Translations under genes and position numbers: made by a program
Source of the DNA: Clarkia xantiana subsp. parviflora
Lineage: Eukaryota; Streptophyta; Magnoliopsida; Myrtales; Onagraceae
Direction: 5' to 3'
Assembly (NCBI GenBank): GCA_036873135.1
Contig: JAPTYO010000020.1
Location: 1,852,081-1,916,080 of the forward strand
Length of the DNA stretch: 64,000 bases
In this document: one piece after another, positions 23,989 to 35,533 of the stretch
Position numbering within the stretch: position 1 is the stretch's first letter
Layout: the number at the start of each line of letters is the position of its first letter
The notes under the pieces: generated by a model
Database searches by the model: none
Told to the model about the DNA's origin: nothing
The model's input: the letters and a program-made list of their open reading frames with translations, nothing else

Positions 23989-26451
23989 TACCATGGCGGA
24001 GCACTCCTCGTCTCTGTTCCTAACCTGCATCTTCTTCAGCTGCCTCTCTGCATCATCCCTAGACATCGAAACCCAGGCGCTGCTCGAGTTCAAGAACCAA
24101 CTCCAAGACCCGTTACACGTTCTAGAATGCTGGAAAGATTCGGAATCTCCTTGCGGATTCCTAGGAATCACCTGCGACGATGATTCCGGACATGTAACGG
24201 AAATTTCCCTCGCGAACGTATCCCTCTTCGGCCACATCTGCCGCCTGACGTCACTTTCCCTGCCGGAAAATACCATTTCCGGCAAGGTTCCGACCGAGCT
24301 CAACAACTGCAGCAACCTAAGACTCCTGAACCTCAGCTTAAACAGCATGGTCAGGAAATTACCCGATTTGTCCTCTCTGCAGAATTTGAAATATCTGGAT
24401 TTGGCGGGAAATTACTTCACCGGCGTGTTCCCTGATTGAGTTGGGAATTTAACCGAATTGGTGTATCTCAGTATTTGGAGACAACGACTACAATGCCGGC
24501 GAATTCCGGTGAGTTTCGGGAACTTGAAGAAATTGACGTATCTTTATTTAAGTAACTCCTATTTAAGGGGAGAGATTATGGATTCGATCTTCGATCTGGA
24601 TCGACTCGAGACGTTCGATTTGTCGATCAACCGGATCTCGGGGAATTTTCCTCGGAAAATCACAAAGATGAAGAGTTTGAACAAGATCGCTCTCTTCGTG
24701 AACAATTTGACCTGGTCGATCCCGCGGAAGATCTCGAACCTTATGCTTCTTCAAGAAATCGATGTTTCACGGTTCGTTGCCTCCCGAGATTGGAGAACTG
24801 AAGAATTTGACGGTGTTTCAGTGCTACGAGAACGAGTTTTCGGGGGAGATACCGATGGGGTTTGGTGATTTGGAACATCTTTAGGTGGTTTCGATCTATA
24901 AGAACCGTTTTTCAGGGAAGTTTCCTCCGAATCTCGGAAAATTCTCGCCGTTGGAAAGCATTGATATATCGGAGAACCCATTTTCCGGGGATTTTCCGAG
25001 GTTTTTATGCGAGAAAGGACAACTAGGGTTTTTACTTGCTGTCCGGAACAACTTCTCGGGCAACCTGCCGGATTCCTACACCGAGTGCAAGTCCCTGCAG
25101 AGGTTTCGGTTGAATCATATATTCGACTGTAGGGGAATATTCCGAACGGGGTTTGGAATCTTCCGAATGCCACGATCATCGATTTCGGAGACAATGAGTT
25201 TACCGGAGAGATAGATCCGAGCATCGAGAAATCGGGCAGATTAGCGCAGTTATTGTTGCATAACAACCGGTTCTCGGGCAGCCTTCGTAACGAGATTTCC
25301 ATTCTGGTCAACTTGGAGAGGCTGTATTTGAACAACAACGGATTCTCGGGCAGCATTCTGGTAGGGTTCGGGAGTATTGGGCAGCTGAGTTCGTTGCACT
25401 TGGAGATAAACTCGATTTCGGGGACTATTCTGGCCGAATTGAGCCAATGCAAAAGGCTAGTCGAGCTCAATCTTGCTTCGAACAATCTTGGGGGTAATAT
25501 CCCGAGCTCGATTTATCTCGTGAGCTCACTGAACTCCTTCAATGTATCGGGAAACCGATTCACCGGCCCGATCCCCGATAATTTGAAGAAACTCAATCTT
25601 AGTTCCCTCGACATGTCGAACAACCGATTGTCGGGTGAAGTTCTGTCCGATCTCTACACCACGGGAGGAGATAAAGCATTCCTAGGAAACCAAGAATTGT
25701 TTCTTGACCCAAGCTCAAGAGTAACCATAGATTCGGAAATTCCGCAATGTAGTACAAACCGAGCTTCCCCTAAAGACAAGTTCATCTTGGTATCAGCCAA
25801 ATTTGTGGTTATGGTCGGTTTAGTAATCGTAACTTATCGGAACTTCAAACGCCCGGAGGGTATCGGTCAAAGACAAGGTTTCTTGGGGAACAAGGAACTA
25901 GACCCCAGTTGGAAAGTTGCATCTTTCCATCAAGTAAGTGTATCCGAACCTTCAAAGTTCAGCTAACAAGTTGCTAACTGACCCTTACTTTGAAGCTCGT
26001 GCTTGCTGAGATGGAAACGCTCGGGAAGGTTCGACACAGGAATATCGTCAATGGTGAATGGGAACTTATCGGAAGCGTTGCACGGGAAGACACTCAAAGA
26101 CGGCTTTCCTAGGTTGCCTTGGATTCTAAGGTATCGGATTTTGCTTGGGTCAGCTAAAGGTATCACATATCTGCACCATGATTGTTTGCCCCCGATTATT
26201 CATCGGGACATAAAGTGGACAAACATTTTGCTGGATGGTGAATGCGAACCGAAGATTGCGGATTTCGGAGTTGTCGGGGTTGTCGGGAAGTCGGAGAAGG
26301 GGAGTGAATTCAGCTGTTTTGGTGGAACTCATGGCTATATGGCTCCTGGTTAGTTCTTGGACAATTTTGCTTCTTTTACTGAACTAAATGGCATTATTAA
26401 CAATATATAAACTTCAGGAGGTTTTTTTTTTTCTAAATGAAGGAAAAAGTT

Positions 26452-26695
26452 GGGGCTTTTTTACCATGCTTGTCAAGCACTATGTTTTTTTTTTTTTTTA
26501 TTACTAGTGTGGACTGTGGACTTAATTGTAATATAGGTAAAATTTTAAAAGTATGAAATTTTTTAACTACACCTAATATTTGTATCATGCTATTAAACAT
26601 ATCAAATTTCATATGGGGTTCACCTTTAGGATAATACAAAAATATAAACAAAGTGTATCACAAGCATGTTACTTGTGGAGCATAGTAGAAAGACC
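26452..26695. mobile_element. MITE, family member 2, in the kinase relic's intron
   Basis: Homologous by eye to 17622-17866 (shared GTAAAATTTTAAAAGTAT, AACTACACCTAATATTTGT and the terminal GAGCATAGTAGAAAGACCC). It lies in the intron between the two kinase exons. Confidence 0.5.
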
Positions 26696-26763
26696 CAGAA
26701 AGTTGGGTGTCTAGCGAGAACAGATCGTTGTATTTTACAATTACATCCTCATAAATATATAAA

Positions 26764-27156
26764 ATGGGCGTGGAAAAAACCGGTCCGACCAGGTTGGACT
26801 ATTTGAAACCGGCAAATACTGATCGGTTCTAAACATATCAGATCTTTAAGGAGTGAACTAGTTCAAGAACCGTTAGTATAATTTTATGGAATCGGTTTTG
26901 GACTGGATCGGAACGGAACTAGCTAATTTTGGACTGATTTTTTGTATTTAGTGTAAATCTTCATAAAAAACGTCTGGAACAGTTTTGGACGGACCATAAC
27001 TATTTTTTATAGAACAGTTTCAAAACGGTCTAGAATCGATAACAAACAAACCATTTTTCAACAATAATTCAGTACCAAAAATAATTTCGGTTCTATTTGG
27101 ATCGGAATAATTTAAAATAGTCCTGGTCGGGCCGGACTGGTTTCATACCCAATCCT
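26764..27156. mobile_element. hAT-like degenerate element in the kinase relic's intron
   Basis: Imperfect inverted ends: GGGCGTGGAAAAAACCGGTCC on the left pairs with the complement of GGACTGGTTTCATACCC on the right. Abundant CGGTTT/GGAACGG subterminal motifs match the other hAT-type elements here. No 8-bp duplication could be seen. Confidence 0.5.
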
Positions 27157-28148
27157 AAGTATAACCTACATATATTGTAGTACAACTGAAATCTCGATAC
27201 CTTATTCATGGATGTGTGTGTCTCTCTTTTGGAGGAACCGTCGTCCCTCGCTAAGGACTCAAGCCTTTCTAAACTTCTGGATCTTCCACTTCTTACAAAT
27301 TACAAGGACACCCCTACACTTTGCACACACTTAATGAATTTCCTCTAATCTCTAATTTTTTCACAAAATAACCCTTTCTTTTCTTGTAGAGTTCCCTTAC
27401 ACCCTGAAAGTACAGAAAATAGTGATGTTTACTGTTTCGGTGTCGTGCTGCTAGAGCTGGTTACCACGAAGAGAGCCATAGAAGACGATTTCGGTGAAGG
27501 TAAAGACATTGTTTAATGGATCCTAACCCACCTTAAAGATCGCGAGAGTTTTCTCAGATTACTTGATACCAAAGTTGCGTCCGACTCAAACCGTGACCAC
27601 ATGATTAAGGTCTTGAGAGTGGTTGTTCTCGGCACAGCCAAGCTTCCAACTCTTAGACCCTGCATGAGGGAAGTGGTGAAGATGCTAACCGATTCCGACC
27701 CGAGATTAATCGATTCAATTCGACTTGCCTTGTTTGATATGGTTTTGTGTGATATTCCACACTGTAAACGTAGTTCAGAGAGAAGTTTAAGAGTTTATTG
27801 GAAATTGGTTTATTGAAAACAATATTTTCTTTTTACATCATTTGCTTGCTTTGCAATTGGAACTATATATATGGTTTCATTCATTGATGATTACAAACTT
27901 GAATTGTTCCTTTTAGTGATGATCCACTTGATACAGGTTCATGTCGGTTTCGAACCATAAATCCTTGTAACATCCTTTTCTAGACACATTAATTTTGTAG
28001 ATGGAAAGTTGATGCTGCATCCTTTTAGCTTGTGCAGTTGTAATCTGCAGCAGTTATGAAAAGATCAGTGACTATTTTGTTCAATTAATTAAAGATAAAA
28101 GGTTAGATTTCACCACCTCTATCTACCCAACTAGTCCAACAATATTAA

Positions 28149-28649
28149 GGGAAAATTACATTTTTAGTGTACCTCAACTATTCATTGTGACTCTTGAGTA
28201 TCTCAACTTTTTTTTAACCTTTAGTGTCTCAAAAATCTGAAGTGGGTTTATTCAATTTTCAATGAGTCGATTCACTTAGTTAGGGGCTCACATTGGTCTG
28301 AGCTCATACTCTTCATCACCTAGTATCGGATAGCATGTCTAGTATGAGCTCGGGCCAGGTCGAGCCCCCTAACACACCTTGACCGATCAAAACCCTACAC
28401 TGGTCATGACTGAATTGTTTGAGTTAGAGGGTTCGCCTTAACCTGAGCTCGTGCTAGAATTTTCTTCCAGACTAGGTGATCAAGTTTAGTATGGACAACT
28501 TGGGGTAAGGCGAGCTCACTGATTAGGTGAATCGAATCACGCATTATTCAATAATCACATTTCTGATAGTTTAAATACCCAATTTTTTTAAGTAGAGGTA
28601 CTAAAAGTTAATGACCGATAGTTGATGTAAGAAAAATGTATTATTCTCT
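28149..28649. mobile_element. Foldback element, 3' flank of AGL17-like copy A
   Basis: The left end GGGAAAATTACATTTTTAGT pairs with the right end AAAAATGTATTATTCTCT. Inner inverted pairs include GATTCACTTAGTTAGGGG and CTAGGTGAATCGAATC. The flanking 8-bp repeats AATATTAA (28141-28148, 28650-28657) are identical. The equivalent element in unit B is at 35534-36063, so insertion came before the segmental duplication. Confidence 0.7.
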
Positions 28650-28864
28650 AATATTAATGGCATGATTTGGGTCCCTCTTGAGTGACCGTTCTTCCAAAAA
28701 AGTTACTCACATTCACATATAGGGATACTGAGATTTGTCTGAGCTACAATACAGTCGATCGGAATTATACTTATAAGATTATAATTGTAAAATATTCTTG
28801 AAGAAACCGTCTCTCACGAGGGACCAAATCGCTCCATAATATTAATGAAAACTATACACATACA

Positions 28865-31459
28865 TTATACATACCCTAAATTAGTGCATGATATTGCTGC
28901 TATCTCATAGCTTTGTTGTTGTGGTTGACTAAGCTGGAGTTGAACACGTACATTGGAGTTCTCCATGTTTAAGCTATTTCCCCCCATCGACATCCCTCGT
29001 TCCATAAACCTAATAAATAGGTAATCAAAATTTCAATATTGTTTCAAAATATGATTTTTGTTACAGGGGTTAATAAAGTAAGTACATTTTTATACAACTC
29101 CATGTTTTCTTGACGAATTAGGTTTACCTTCTTATATAACTCCACGTTTTCCTGGTGAACAAGACTTCTCTGAAAGATAGACGGTATTTTAGTTGATTAG
29201 TGTCTGTAATAAAACGTTCGTCTTAACAAACTATCACATAAGCTCGAATTTTTTGGTGAAGTCATTCAGCACACACTTTTATACATAATTCATATATAGA
29301 TGCTTAATTAAAATGTGGAGTTGTTTTCAGGGTTTAGTTAATTAGGTCAAATTACCTTCTTGTTTAGATCTTGTATTTTGTCCATTAGAAGTTGGTCCTA
29401 CAAAATTTATGAGATTCATCAATAATCTCAAATACAAATTATTTGATAAGCTACATTTTGTAAGTTATAACAACAAACTAATGAACCTTTCTCGACCGAA
29501 CACCACGAAGACTCGTTTGCAATTGGTTCTCCAGACCCGATAGATCGCTAACACTCAATCCAGAAAGTTCTTCTCCCATCATTTTCCTGTATTTATTGTG
29601 TTTTACTTAAATTGTTGTTAGGTTTGTATCCAGTAAAACTACATGTAGGCTGTAAATGCATGGAGACAATAATTTTTCATATGAGATAATGGTGGTGGTT
29701 CGAGACCAACAATTAAGAAAGTTTACCGATGATTTTCTTGCAGATTATGTAGTTGTTGACGCAGTGCTGCTGCTTCCCTTTGCCAGTACTGACACGTAAA
29801 ATGCTCGATCATCAGTCACTTACATAGAGCTAGCTCATAAATTCTTATGTATAGTATAGGTTGATCATGCATTAAGTGCAAAGATTTTTCGGGCAACTAT
29901 ATAACATTAACTAGTTGACACGTATCTATTATTATCTGATTTAATCAAACAAACTTATTTTAAATATATATGATATACCTAACAATGTTGCGATATATTC
30001 TACAGCAAAATATGAATCATTACATATACAGTTAGAAGTATACCTTCATTTCAGAAGCCGTGTAGCTAAGCTGTTGATTTTCTCCTTTGTATTTCTTGTA
30101 CATTTCCGTCACTGATTTCAAACTATAAGAATAATTTATTATACTTAAGAGGTCAGTCCGTAAAATGTAAATTATTGATCATAAATATTTTTCCCATTTT
30201 CATAATGAGAATTTATACTCTGGGTGGAGTGATAACCAACCAACTACATCATATTACATATTTAAAACAATTCTCCAAGTGTAGTTGCATGACACAAGTA
30301 GTTGTTTGTCAAGGCACGGAAAGCAATGACCAGACCAGTCTCTAAACAAAAATGGCAATTCCCTGTCGAGGAATCTTTTCCACACTTGGAAACTATCTTC
30401 ATCACTAATGAGAATTTCGACAACACCTGATAGATCATTTTCACACTTTTCAAAACCACCTGACTCCACCATTTTACAAAACCCTAAGTCCGTACTCTGA
30501 TACATCACTGACATACAAAAATATATAACACAATCACAAAAATAATACACAACCAATCACATTTATTATGTTCAAAGAGAAATGGTACTAATTTTTACAA
30601 TTAGCTATAGATTGGTAAGAGCAAGATGCAAAAGATATATACTGAATTACGACATGTAGCTTAAACCTGAAATATATATATCGGTGCAGATGAAGTCCAT
30701 ATTTACTTATTACTATCCTTCTTTCTCTTCAAGATCTCCTATAAATCAACTTTCTTTTAGACTAAAATTCACACTAAAAATTATAAGCTTGAACATATAT
30801 ATAAACTGCTTCGTAATGCTTTTTGCATGCGTAATATACATAACAAGATACATTCTATTTACCAGTTCGGTACAACATGATGGTATTAACTTTGCTTTCA
30901 GTTAACTTTTAAGAACATTAAGGATTGCATATTTGTATTAGCCTTTTCCATTAGAACATAGCCAATAAGTAGGAGCTAGTAACAATTTGATGATTAGTTA
31001 TGTATAGTTTAACTATTATTATTTACCTTAGAGTTCTTCATCATGTAATCTAGTTCTTTTAACTCATATATACCGTGTATGGCTACTTATGTTCATAAAT
31101 GATCGCATATATTTCAAACTTACACATTTAGGTGTTTTGAAATTTATGTCATGGGTTATGCATAACTAGAATCGACAACCTGATATTCATAAGCAATATC
31201 GTTGACTAATGGATCAAGCAAAACATCTGATAATTTGCACAACATAAATTCAAGGTTCTCAATAGAGATTTAAGCACCTGGTGCTTGCATAATCATAGAG
31301 CTTCCCGGTGCTCGAGAAGATGATAACTCCCACCTTCCGCATCACAAAGAATGGCGAGTTCCTTTGCTTTTTTCGACAGTCCACTTCTTCTCTTCGAGAA
31401 TGTAACTTGCCTGCTCGTTGTATTGTGATTCTCCTTATAATGATCTTCCCCCTACCCAT
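28865..31459 (-). pseudogene. AGL17-like: AGL17/ANR1-clade MADS-box gene, copy A (disabled)
   Basis: All seven exons of the intact neighbour (36083-39395) are present: 31459-31278, 30122-30044, 29788-29727, 29586-29487, 29397-29356, 29169-29086 and 29009 onward. Exon 1 keeps its full 182 nt, but one base is missing near 31426 and one is added near 31335. About 31 residues of the MADS domain are therefore read in the wrong frame before returning to [15 protein letters not shown]. No stop arises in this stretch. The shifted part covers the DNA-binding helix, so DNA binding should be lost. The K-domain exons are clean. Exon 6 ends AAT rather than AAG, keeping a GT donor. Exon 7 has one extra G in a G run and stops at TAG 28974-28976, about 36 residues early. 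I call it a pseudogene; a truncated K-domain partner protein remains conceivable. Confidence 0.85.
30254..30556 (-). other. Unrecognised 100-codon ORF in intron 1 of AGL17-like copy A
   Basis: This open frame encodes MVVYYFCDCVIYF... then a more ordinary composition (CENDLSGVVEILISDEDS, FQVWKRFLDRELPFL). I do not recognise the family. The homologous stretch in copy B (about 37500-37720) has indels and stops, so the frame is conserved in one copy only. It could be a gene fragment, an alternative exon or chance. Confidence 0.25.
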
Positions 31460-32033
31460 TATTTATCCCTAAAACAAACATATATATGATATATTCAGGC
31501 ATAACCCATTATTTTCTCATTTCGATCCGAATGATTAATGTAGTCTTATTTGTTACAATCCATATATCTTATAACATATCCGCGGATAAACCAAAGTTAA
31601 CTACTACTAGTTCGAATTCGAAAAATGGAAAAATTCAAGTCCAAGAATGAAATATCAAGATCACACAAATAAACTAACTTATTACCTGATAGTACATATA
31701 AACAAAACTAACTAACCTGATTTGGTGAAGCTCTGGTTTATGCAGACAAATGGAGGGTTTTTGGCAGTTGCCCTTTAATTTCTTTCCCTTTCTCTCTCTA
31801 AAATGAGATGTATTTTCTAATTCTCTCACTAAAAATGGCTATACAAGGAAAACAAAGTGGTTTTACTGGGAGTGGAAAACCGCTTGTGGGAAGCACCAAC
31901 TTGTATAGTGGTTTCGGCTCAATTTTTGTATTCTGGCCAATCAGGAGTCGTGGATAGTATATTTTATGCATAGAGTTTCGATTGGGAAGGTGCCGCTAAT
32001 AGATCATTGACACGTGTTTCATAATAACTGATA
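31460..32033. promoter_or_regulatory. 5' flank of AGL17-like copy A, conserved with copy B
   Basis: About 570 bp match 39396-39965 closely, including CT-rich leader sequence (TTCTCTCACTAAAAATGG, about 31820), CCAATCAGGAG and GACACGTG (G-box-like, near 32010). Such conservation would include the promoter and a 5' UTR, perhaps with an intron (AG/GT sites near 31718). Exact elements not determined. Confidence 0.45.
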
Positions 32034-32697
32034 TATATATATATATATGAAGTGTATACAAGTAATGGTTTATTTCATTAGTTCAATTGTTTAACCATGT
32101 CAATATGGAATATGATTTATGGGTTCATCACGTCACCTGTTAATTAAGATTTTAGAGGACTAAATTCTGTTGAAATTCTAAAAATGGATAAATATTTGTT
32201 GTTGGTGCGAGTGAAGACTAGTCTCTAAGCGTGAAGCAAGCATGTTACAGGTACTGCTTCCAAATGTAGGACCCTAGGATAATGCTTAAGAGAGTTTACT
32301 TCCATGTGGTTTGACTTTAAAGTCTCAGTTTCAAACGAGGCCACTGTATGCGTTGTTGTGCACTAGGTCTAGTCAGAAAAACCATGAACTGTGAACAGGA
32401 GAGCTCAAACAATACGTAGTGAAATTAGCATAGAGTCACACTATTAGCCCATTCATTTTATATGGTAAAAAAAACATGTTTGGCCTATTTTATTTGCAAA
32501 TCTAATTTCTGTCAAATATTACAAAGTTGATGGTGCTTAAAATTGGTTTAAATAAATAAATATATTAGAAAAAACAGATAATGATTTTGATAATGTAATA
32601 TGGTATGAGTTCAACACATCACTATTAACCAGAAGTCTCGGGTTCAAATATCATTGAAGCTTTGTATGTAACAATTATTCATAATCAGTATTTTACC

Positions 32698-33212
32698 TAG
32701 GGATGACAACGGGTATCGGGGCCCCGCTGACCCGCGGGGCCCCAACCCGGTTTTGACTCGCCGACCCGCGGGTTACGGGGCGGGTTCGGGTCTAGGGTCG
32801 CGGGGCCCCGTTGACCCGCCCCGAATTTCTAATATATATTATTTTATTTTTTTATGTTAATATAATGTAACATTTACTAAACAATATGGCTAATATAGTA
32901 CCTATATAAATAACATGGACTAAATCATAAATAGATGTATATTTAGATTTGTAGGATTAGTTAATTTGGATTTGGTGTTTGGATTTGAATTTATATTTTG
33001 TGATGAATTTGATGTGTTTGTCGTTTGTATTTGATTGATGTTAGATTTATGGTTTGAATTTATATACAATGTAATATTTTGTAAAAAAAAAGATTGTATT
33101 TAATATTGATAAAAAAAAAAAAATATTCACACGGCGGGGCGGGTCAGGGCACCTCGGGTCCACCCGCGGGGCAGGTCCGGGGCTACGAAAACCCGCCCCG
33201 TTGCCATCCCTA
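32698..33212. mobile_element. hAT-type element, unit A only
   Basis: TAGGGATGACAACGGG at the left end pairs with CCCGTTGCCATCCCTA-type sequence at the right. The flanking 8-bp direct repeats are identical (ATTTTACC at 32690-32697 and 33213-33220). GC-rich terminal zones full of GGGGC/GACCCGC motifs enclose an AT-rich core. 515 bp, non-coding. Confidence 0.88.
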
Positions 33213-34320
33213 ATTTTACCCCTTAATAAGGGATTATCCCAATGCAAATGATGATTATTTTCGGTGCGGAAAAGGCATGTGATCACAGGTACTATCTTTC
33301 TCCCCTCTGAAATACTCATGTTTTTTTTTTTGTTTTTTTTTTCATACTAAGAAAAAATAAAAATAAAAAATTCTTAAAAACGAACTAGATTTCTTGTAGT
33401 GAATTATTTTAAAACCTACAATCAACAATTTTCCACTTTTTACCTTTTCTTTTGATAGCAAAAGGAACGATAGTTCCTCCATTTTAATTAAAATTAGACC
33501 ACTTGAGCCCTAAGAGAATCTTCCATATATATATATCAGCAGCCATGCACCATCTGAAGACTATATCTATAACCTAATTAATTAACTTCAACTTGGTACT
33601 TAATTAATTAATTAGTTTTAATTTGTCTGCAGCTTTGACAACAAATATGTTCCATTTAGGAAATTGCTGCCTCCTTAAACAATAAACAATATAGGGGATC
33701 TTATAATAAATATAAATAAACTTTAGAAATTATTAATTAGCTACAGAGATAGAGCAGCTAATTAAATAGCTGGACAGCTAGTGTTAAGTCAGTGGTGGAT
33801 TAATTAGCTGGTATATATATTAATTAAATATGTAATTACAGACAGTGCATGTTATCATAACATTTAGTTAAGAAAAGCTTTCTTGGTTTGCACATATTTA
33901 AGTATCTTAATCTTAATTAGGTCATCAGTATGATGCAGGAAGAGATTATATTCTATTTTAAATACACTCCATTTTTGGAGTAAAAGCAATTTCCTCTATA
34001 TTCCAAAAAAGCAAGTTCCCATGTTTGATTTAATTAATTTGCTGTTGTCAATTCCTTAATAATAACAATAATAATAATAATAATAAAAGTTAGGTGTGAA
34101 TATGCTAATTAGTCACAATTGGATTATCACTCATTTCGAAAAAAGTTTATATATATTACCGTCTTTTCAAACTATCATCGTTCTCTTTAAGAATATATTT
34201 AACTTTTATAGAATCGGTTTCACGATAACATACGTGTTCTCATATAATTCGTCTAAAAAATGTGGTTGGTATCAGTGCACTTATCACATATTCTTCTAAT
34301 TCGTATATTTAAATAAGAGC
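33213..34320. other. Intergenic part of duplication unit A
   Basis: No gene seen. From about 33559 to the end it matches 39966-40723 in unit B. It contains an (ATA)n run at about 34063-34085. Confidence 0.6.
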
Positions 34321-34327
34321 GAGAATT

Positions 34328-34685
34328 GGAGTCCGTTATCCAAATGACCATCTCACATATCCCAAATACTAAAATGTAAACTAATTTAAAAAAATTACCA
34401 AAATGTCCGCTGAGGCTCTTTGAGAGAGAGCGGCGATGAATGTTTGTCGCTTTCTCAAAGAGTGATGACATTTGTTGTTGTTATTTCCAATAGCAATTAC
34501 ATGACATATCTTCCATGAACAGTGCAGTCTGTTAAGGCACTGTTCATACTTCATCTGCCGCTCCAGCGGCAGACCTTCATCGTCGCTCTCTCAAGTAGTC
34601 CCGATGGACATTTTAGTAACTTTTTTTAAATTAGTTTACTTTAGTATTTGTGATATGTGAGATGGTCATTTTGGAAACGAACTCC
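34328..34685. mobile_element. Long-TIR foldback element, unit A
   Basis: The arms GGAGTCCGTTATCCAAATGACC and GGTCATTTTGGAAACGAACTCC extend inward through ACCAAAATGTCCGC.GAG and CTTTGAGAGAGAGCG with their complements. CGAGAATT flanks both sides (8-bp duplication if the right border is taken at 34684). The unit B equivalent is at 40730-41090, so it predates the duplication. Confidence 0.7.
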
Positions 34686-35533
34686 GAGAATTTAGATCTT
34701 GCTGTCATTTATTTTATAAAAAAAAAAAAAAAAAAACATCACACAATATATTTTGAAGGGTTAAATTATGTACATTTTTTTCTCGAAAAAAAGCGAAAAT
34801 TTTGTATGTTGTTTAGTAATTAACTATGTTCAAGATGTAATTAAATATAGACAGTTCATGTTTAAAGTAATTAGGGTCCAAATTAGGTGGTGGTGCTCCA
34901 CGTGGCCGTACAGGATTGGAAATGAAAATAACCGGAAGAAAATAATTATAAAAGAAGGGTTTCCTTGTTTTGCACATTTTAAGGTTATCTTAATAATTTA
35001 TCAAAAAAAAGGTTATTTTAATTCACCACTTTTGCCCTTCAAACGCTTGTTGGGCTTGAGAAGCATGTCTATCATAGCAAAATTCATGCTTCCCAATAAG
35101 TCAGATTTTACGGGTCTGACACCTTGTTTGATATAGTTTTGTGCGATATTCTACACTGTAAAATGTAGTTCAGAGAGAAGTTTAAGCGTGCCGTATATAT
35201 TGCTGCCATTGGAAACTGGTTTATTGAAAACAATAATTTCTTTTTACATCATTTGCTTGCTCAGCAACACCTATATATATATGGTTTCATTCATTGATGA
35301 TAACAAACTCGAATTGTTTCCTTCTAGTGATGATCGACTCGATACAGGCTCGTGTCGGTTTCGAACCATATATCCTTGTAATATCCCATCTAGCCACATT
35401 AATCTTGTATATGGAGAGTTGATAATGCATCCTTTTAGCTAGTGCAGTTGTAATCTGCAGCAGTTATGGAAAAAAGATCAGTAGTGACTATTTTGTTCAA
35501 TTCATTAAAGATAACATAGTTTAGTAATATTAA

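Larger units (their letters stand above)
23993..27725 (+). pseudogene. CEPR2-like: CEPR2-type LRR receptor-like kinase (subfamily XI), decayed
   Basis: Reading with frame changes gives a recognisable LRR-XI receptor kinase. It has a signal peptide (MAEHSSSLFLTCIFFSC), an N-terminal LRR cap (ALLEFKNQL, SPCGFLGITCD) and about 20 LRRs. After these come a degraded membrane segment (about 25786-25845), a catalytic loop HRDIKWTNILLDG (about 26199-26240), ADFG, and after a GT-AG intron (26349-27389) kinase subdomains IX-XI ([29 protein letters not shown]). Active CEPR2 relatives bind CEP/PAMP-type peptides at the plasma membrane. Lesions: TGA at 24437-24439, two compensating indels within about 24474-24505, a frameshift near 24765-24770, TAG at 24882-24884, a frameshift near 25110-25140, loss of the kinase N-lobe (no glycine loop or VAIK lysine) between about 25935 and 26000, and TAA at 27514-27516. 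The 3' end is uncertain. Confidence 0.85.
27727..35030. repeat. Tandem segmental duplication, left unit (A)
   Basis: The unit begins where CTTGTTTGATATGG...CACACTGTAAA matches 35123 onward. It ends near 35030, where GGGTTTCCTTGTTTTGCACATTTTAAGGTT matches about 41374-41410. Both units carry, in the same order, the AGL17-like gene, its promoter, a foldback element in the 3' flank and another in the 5' flank. Unit A is longer mainly because about 1.5 kb at 32034-33558 is absent from unit B. Confidence 0.85.

Noticed and set aside
24751..25485. 244-codon minus-strand open frame
   Set aside because: It is antisense to the LRR repeats of the CEPR2-like relic. Its composition mirrors the repeats and it has no domain of its own.
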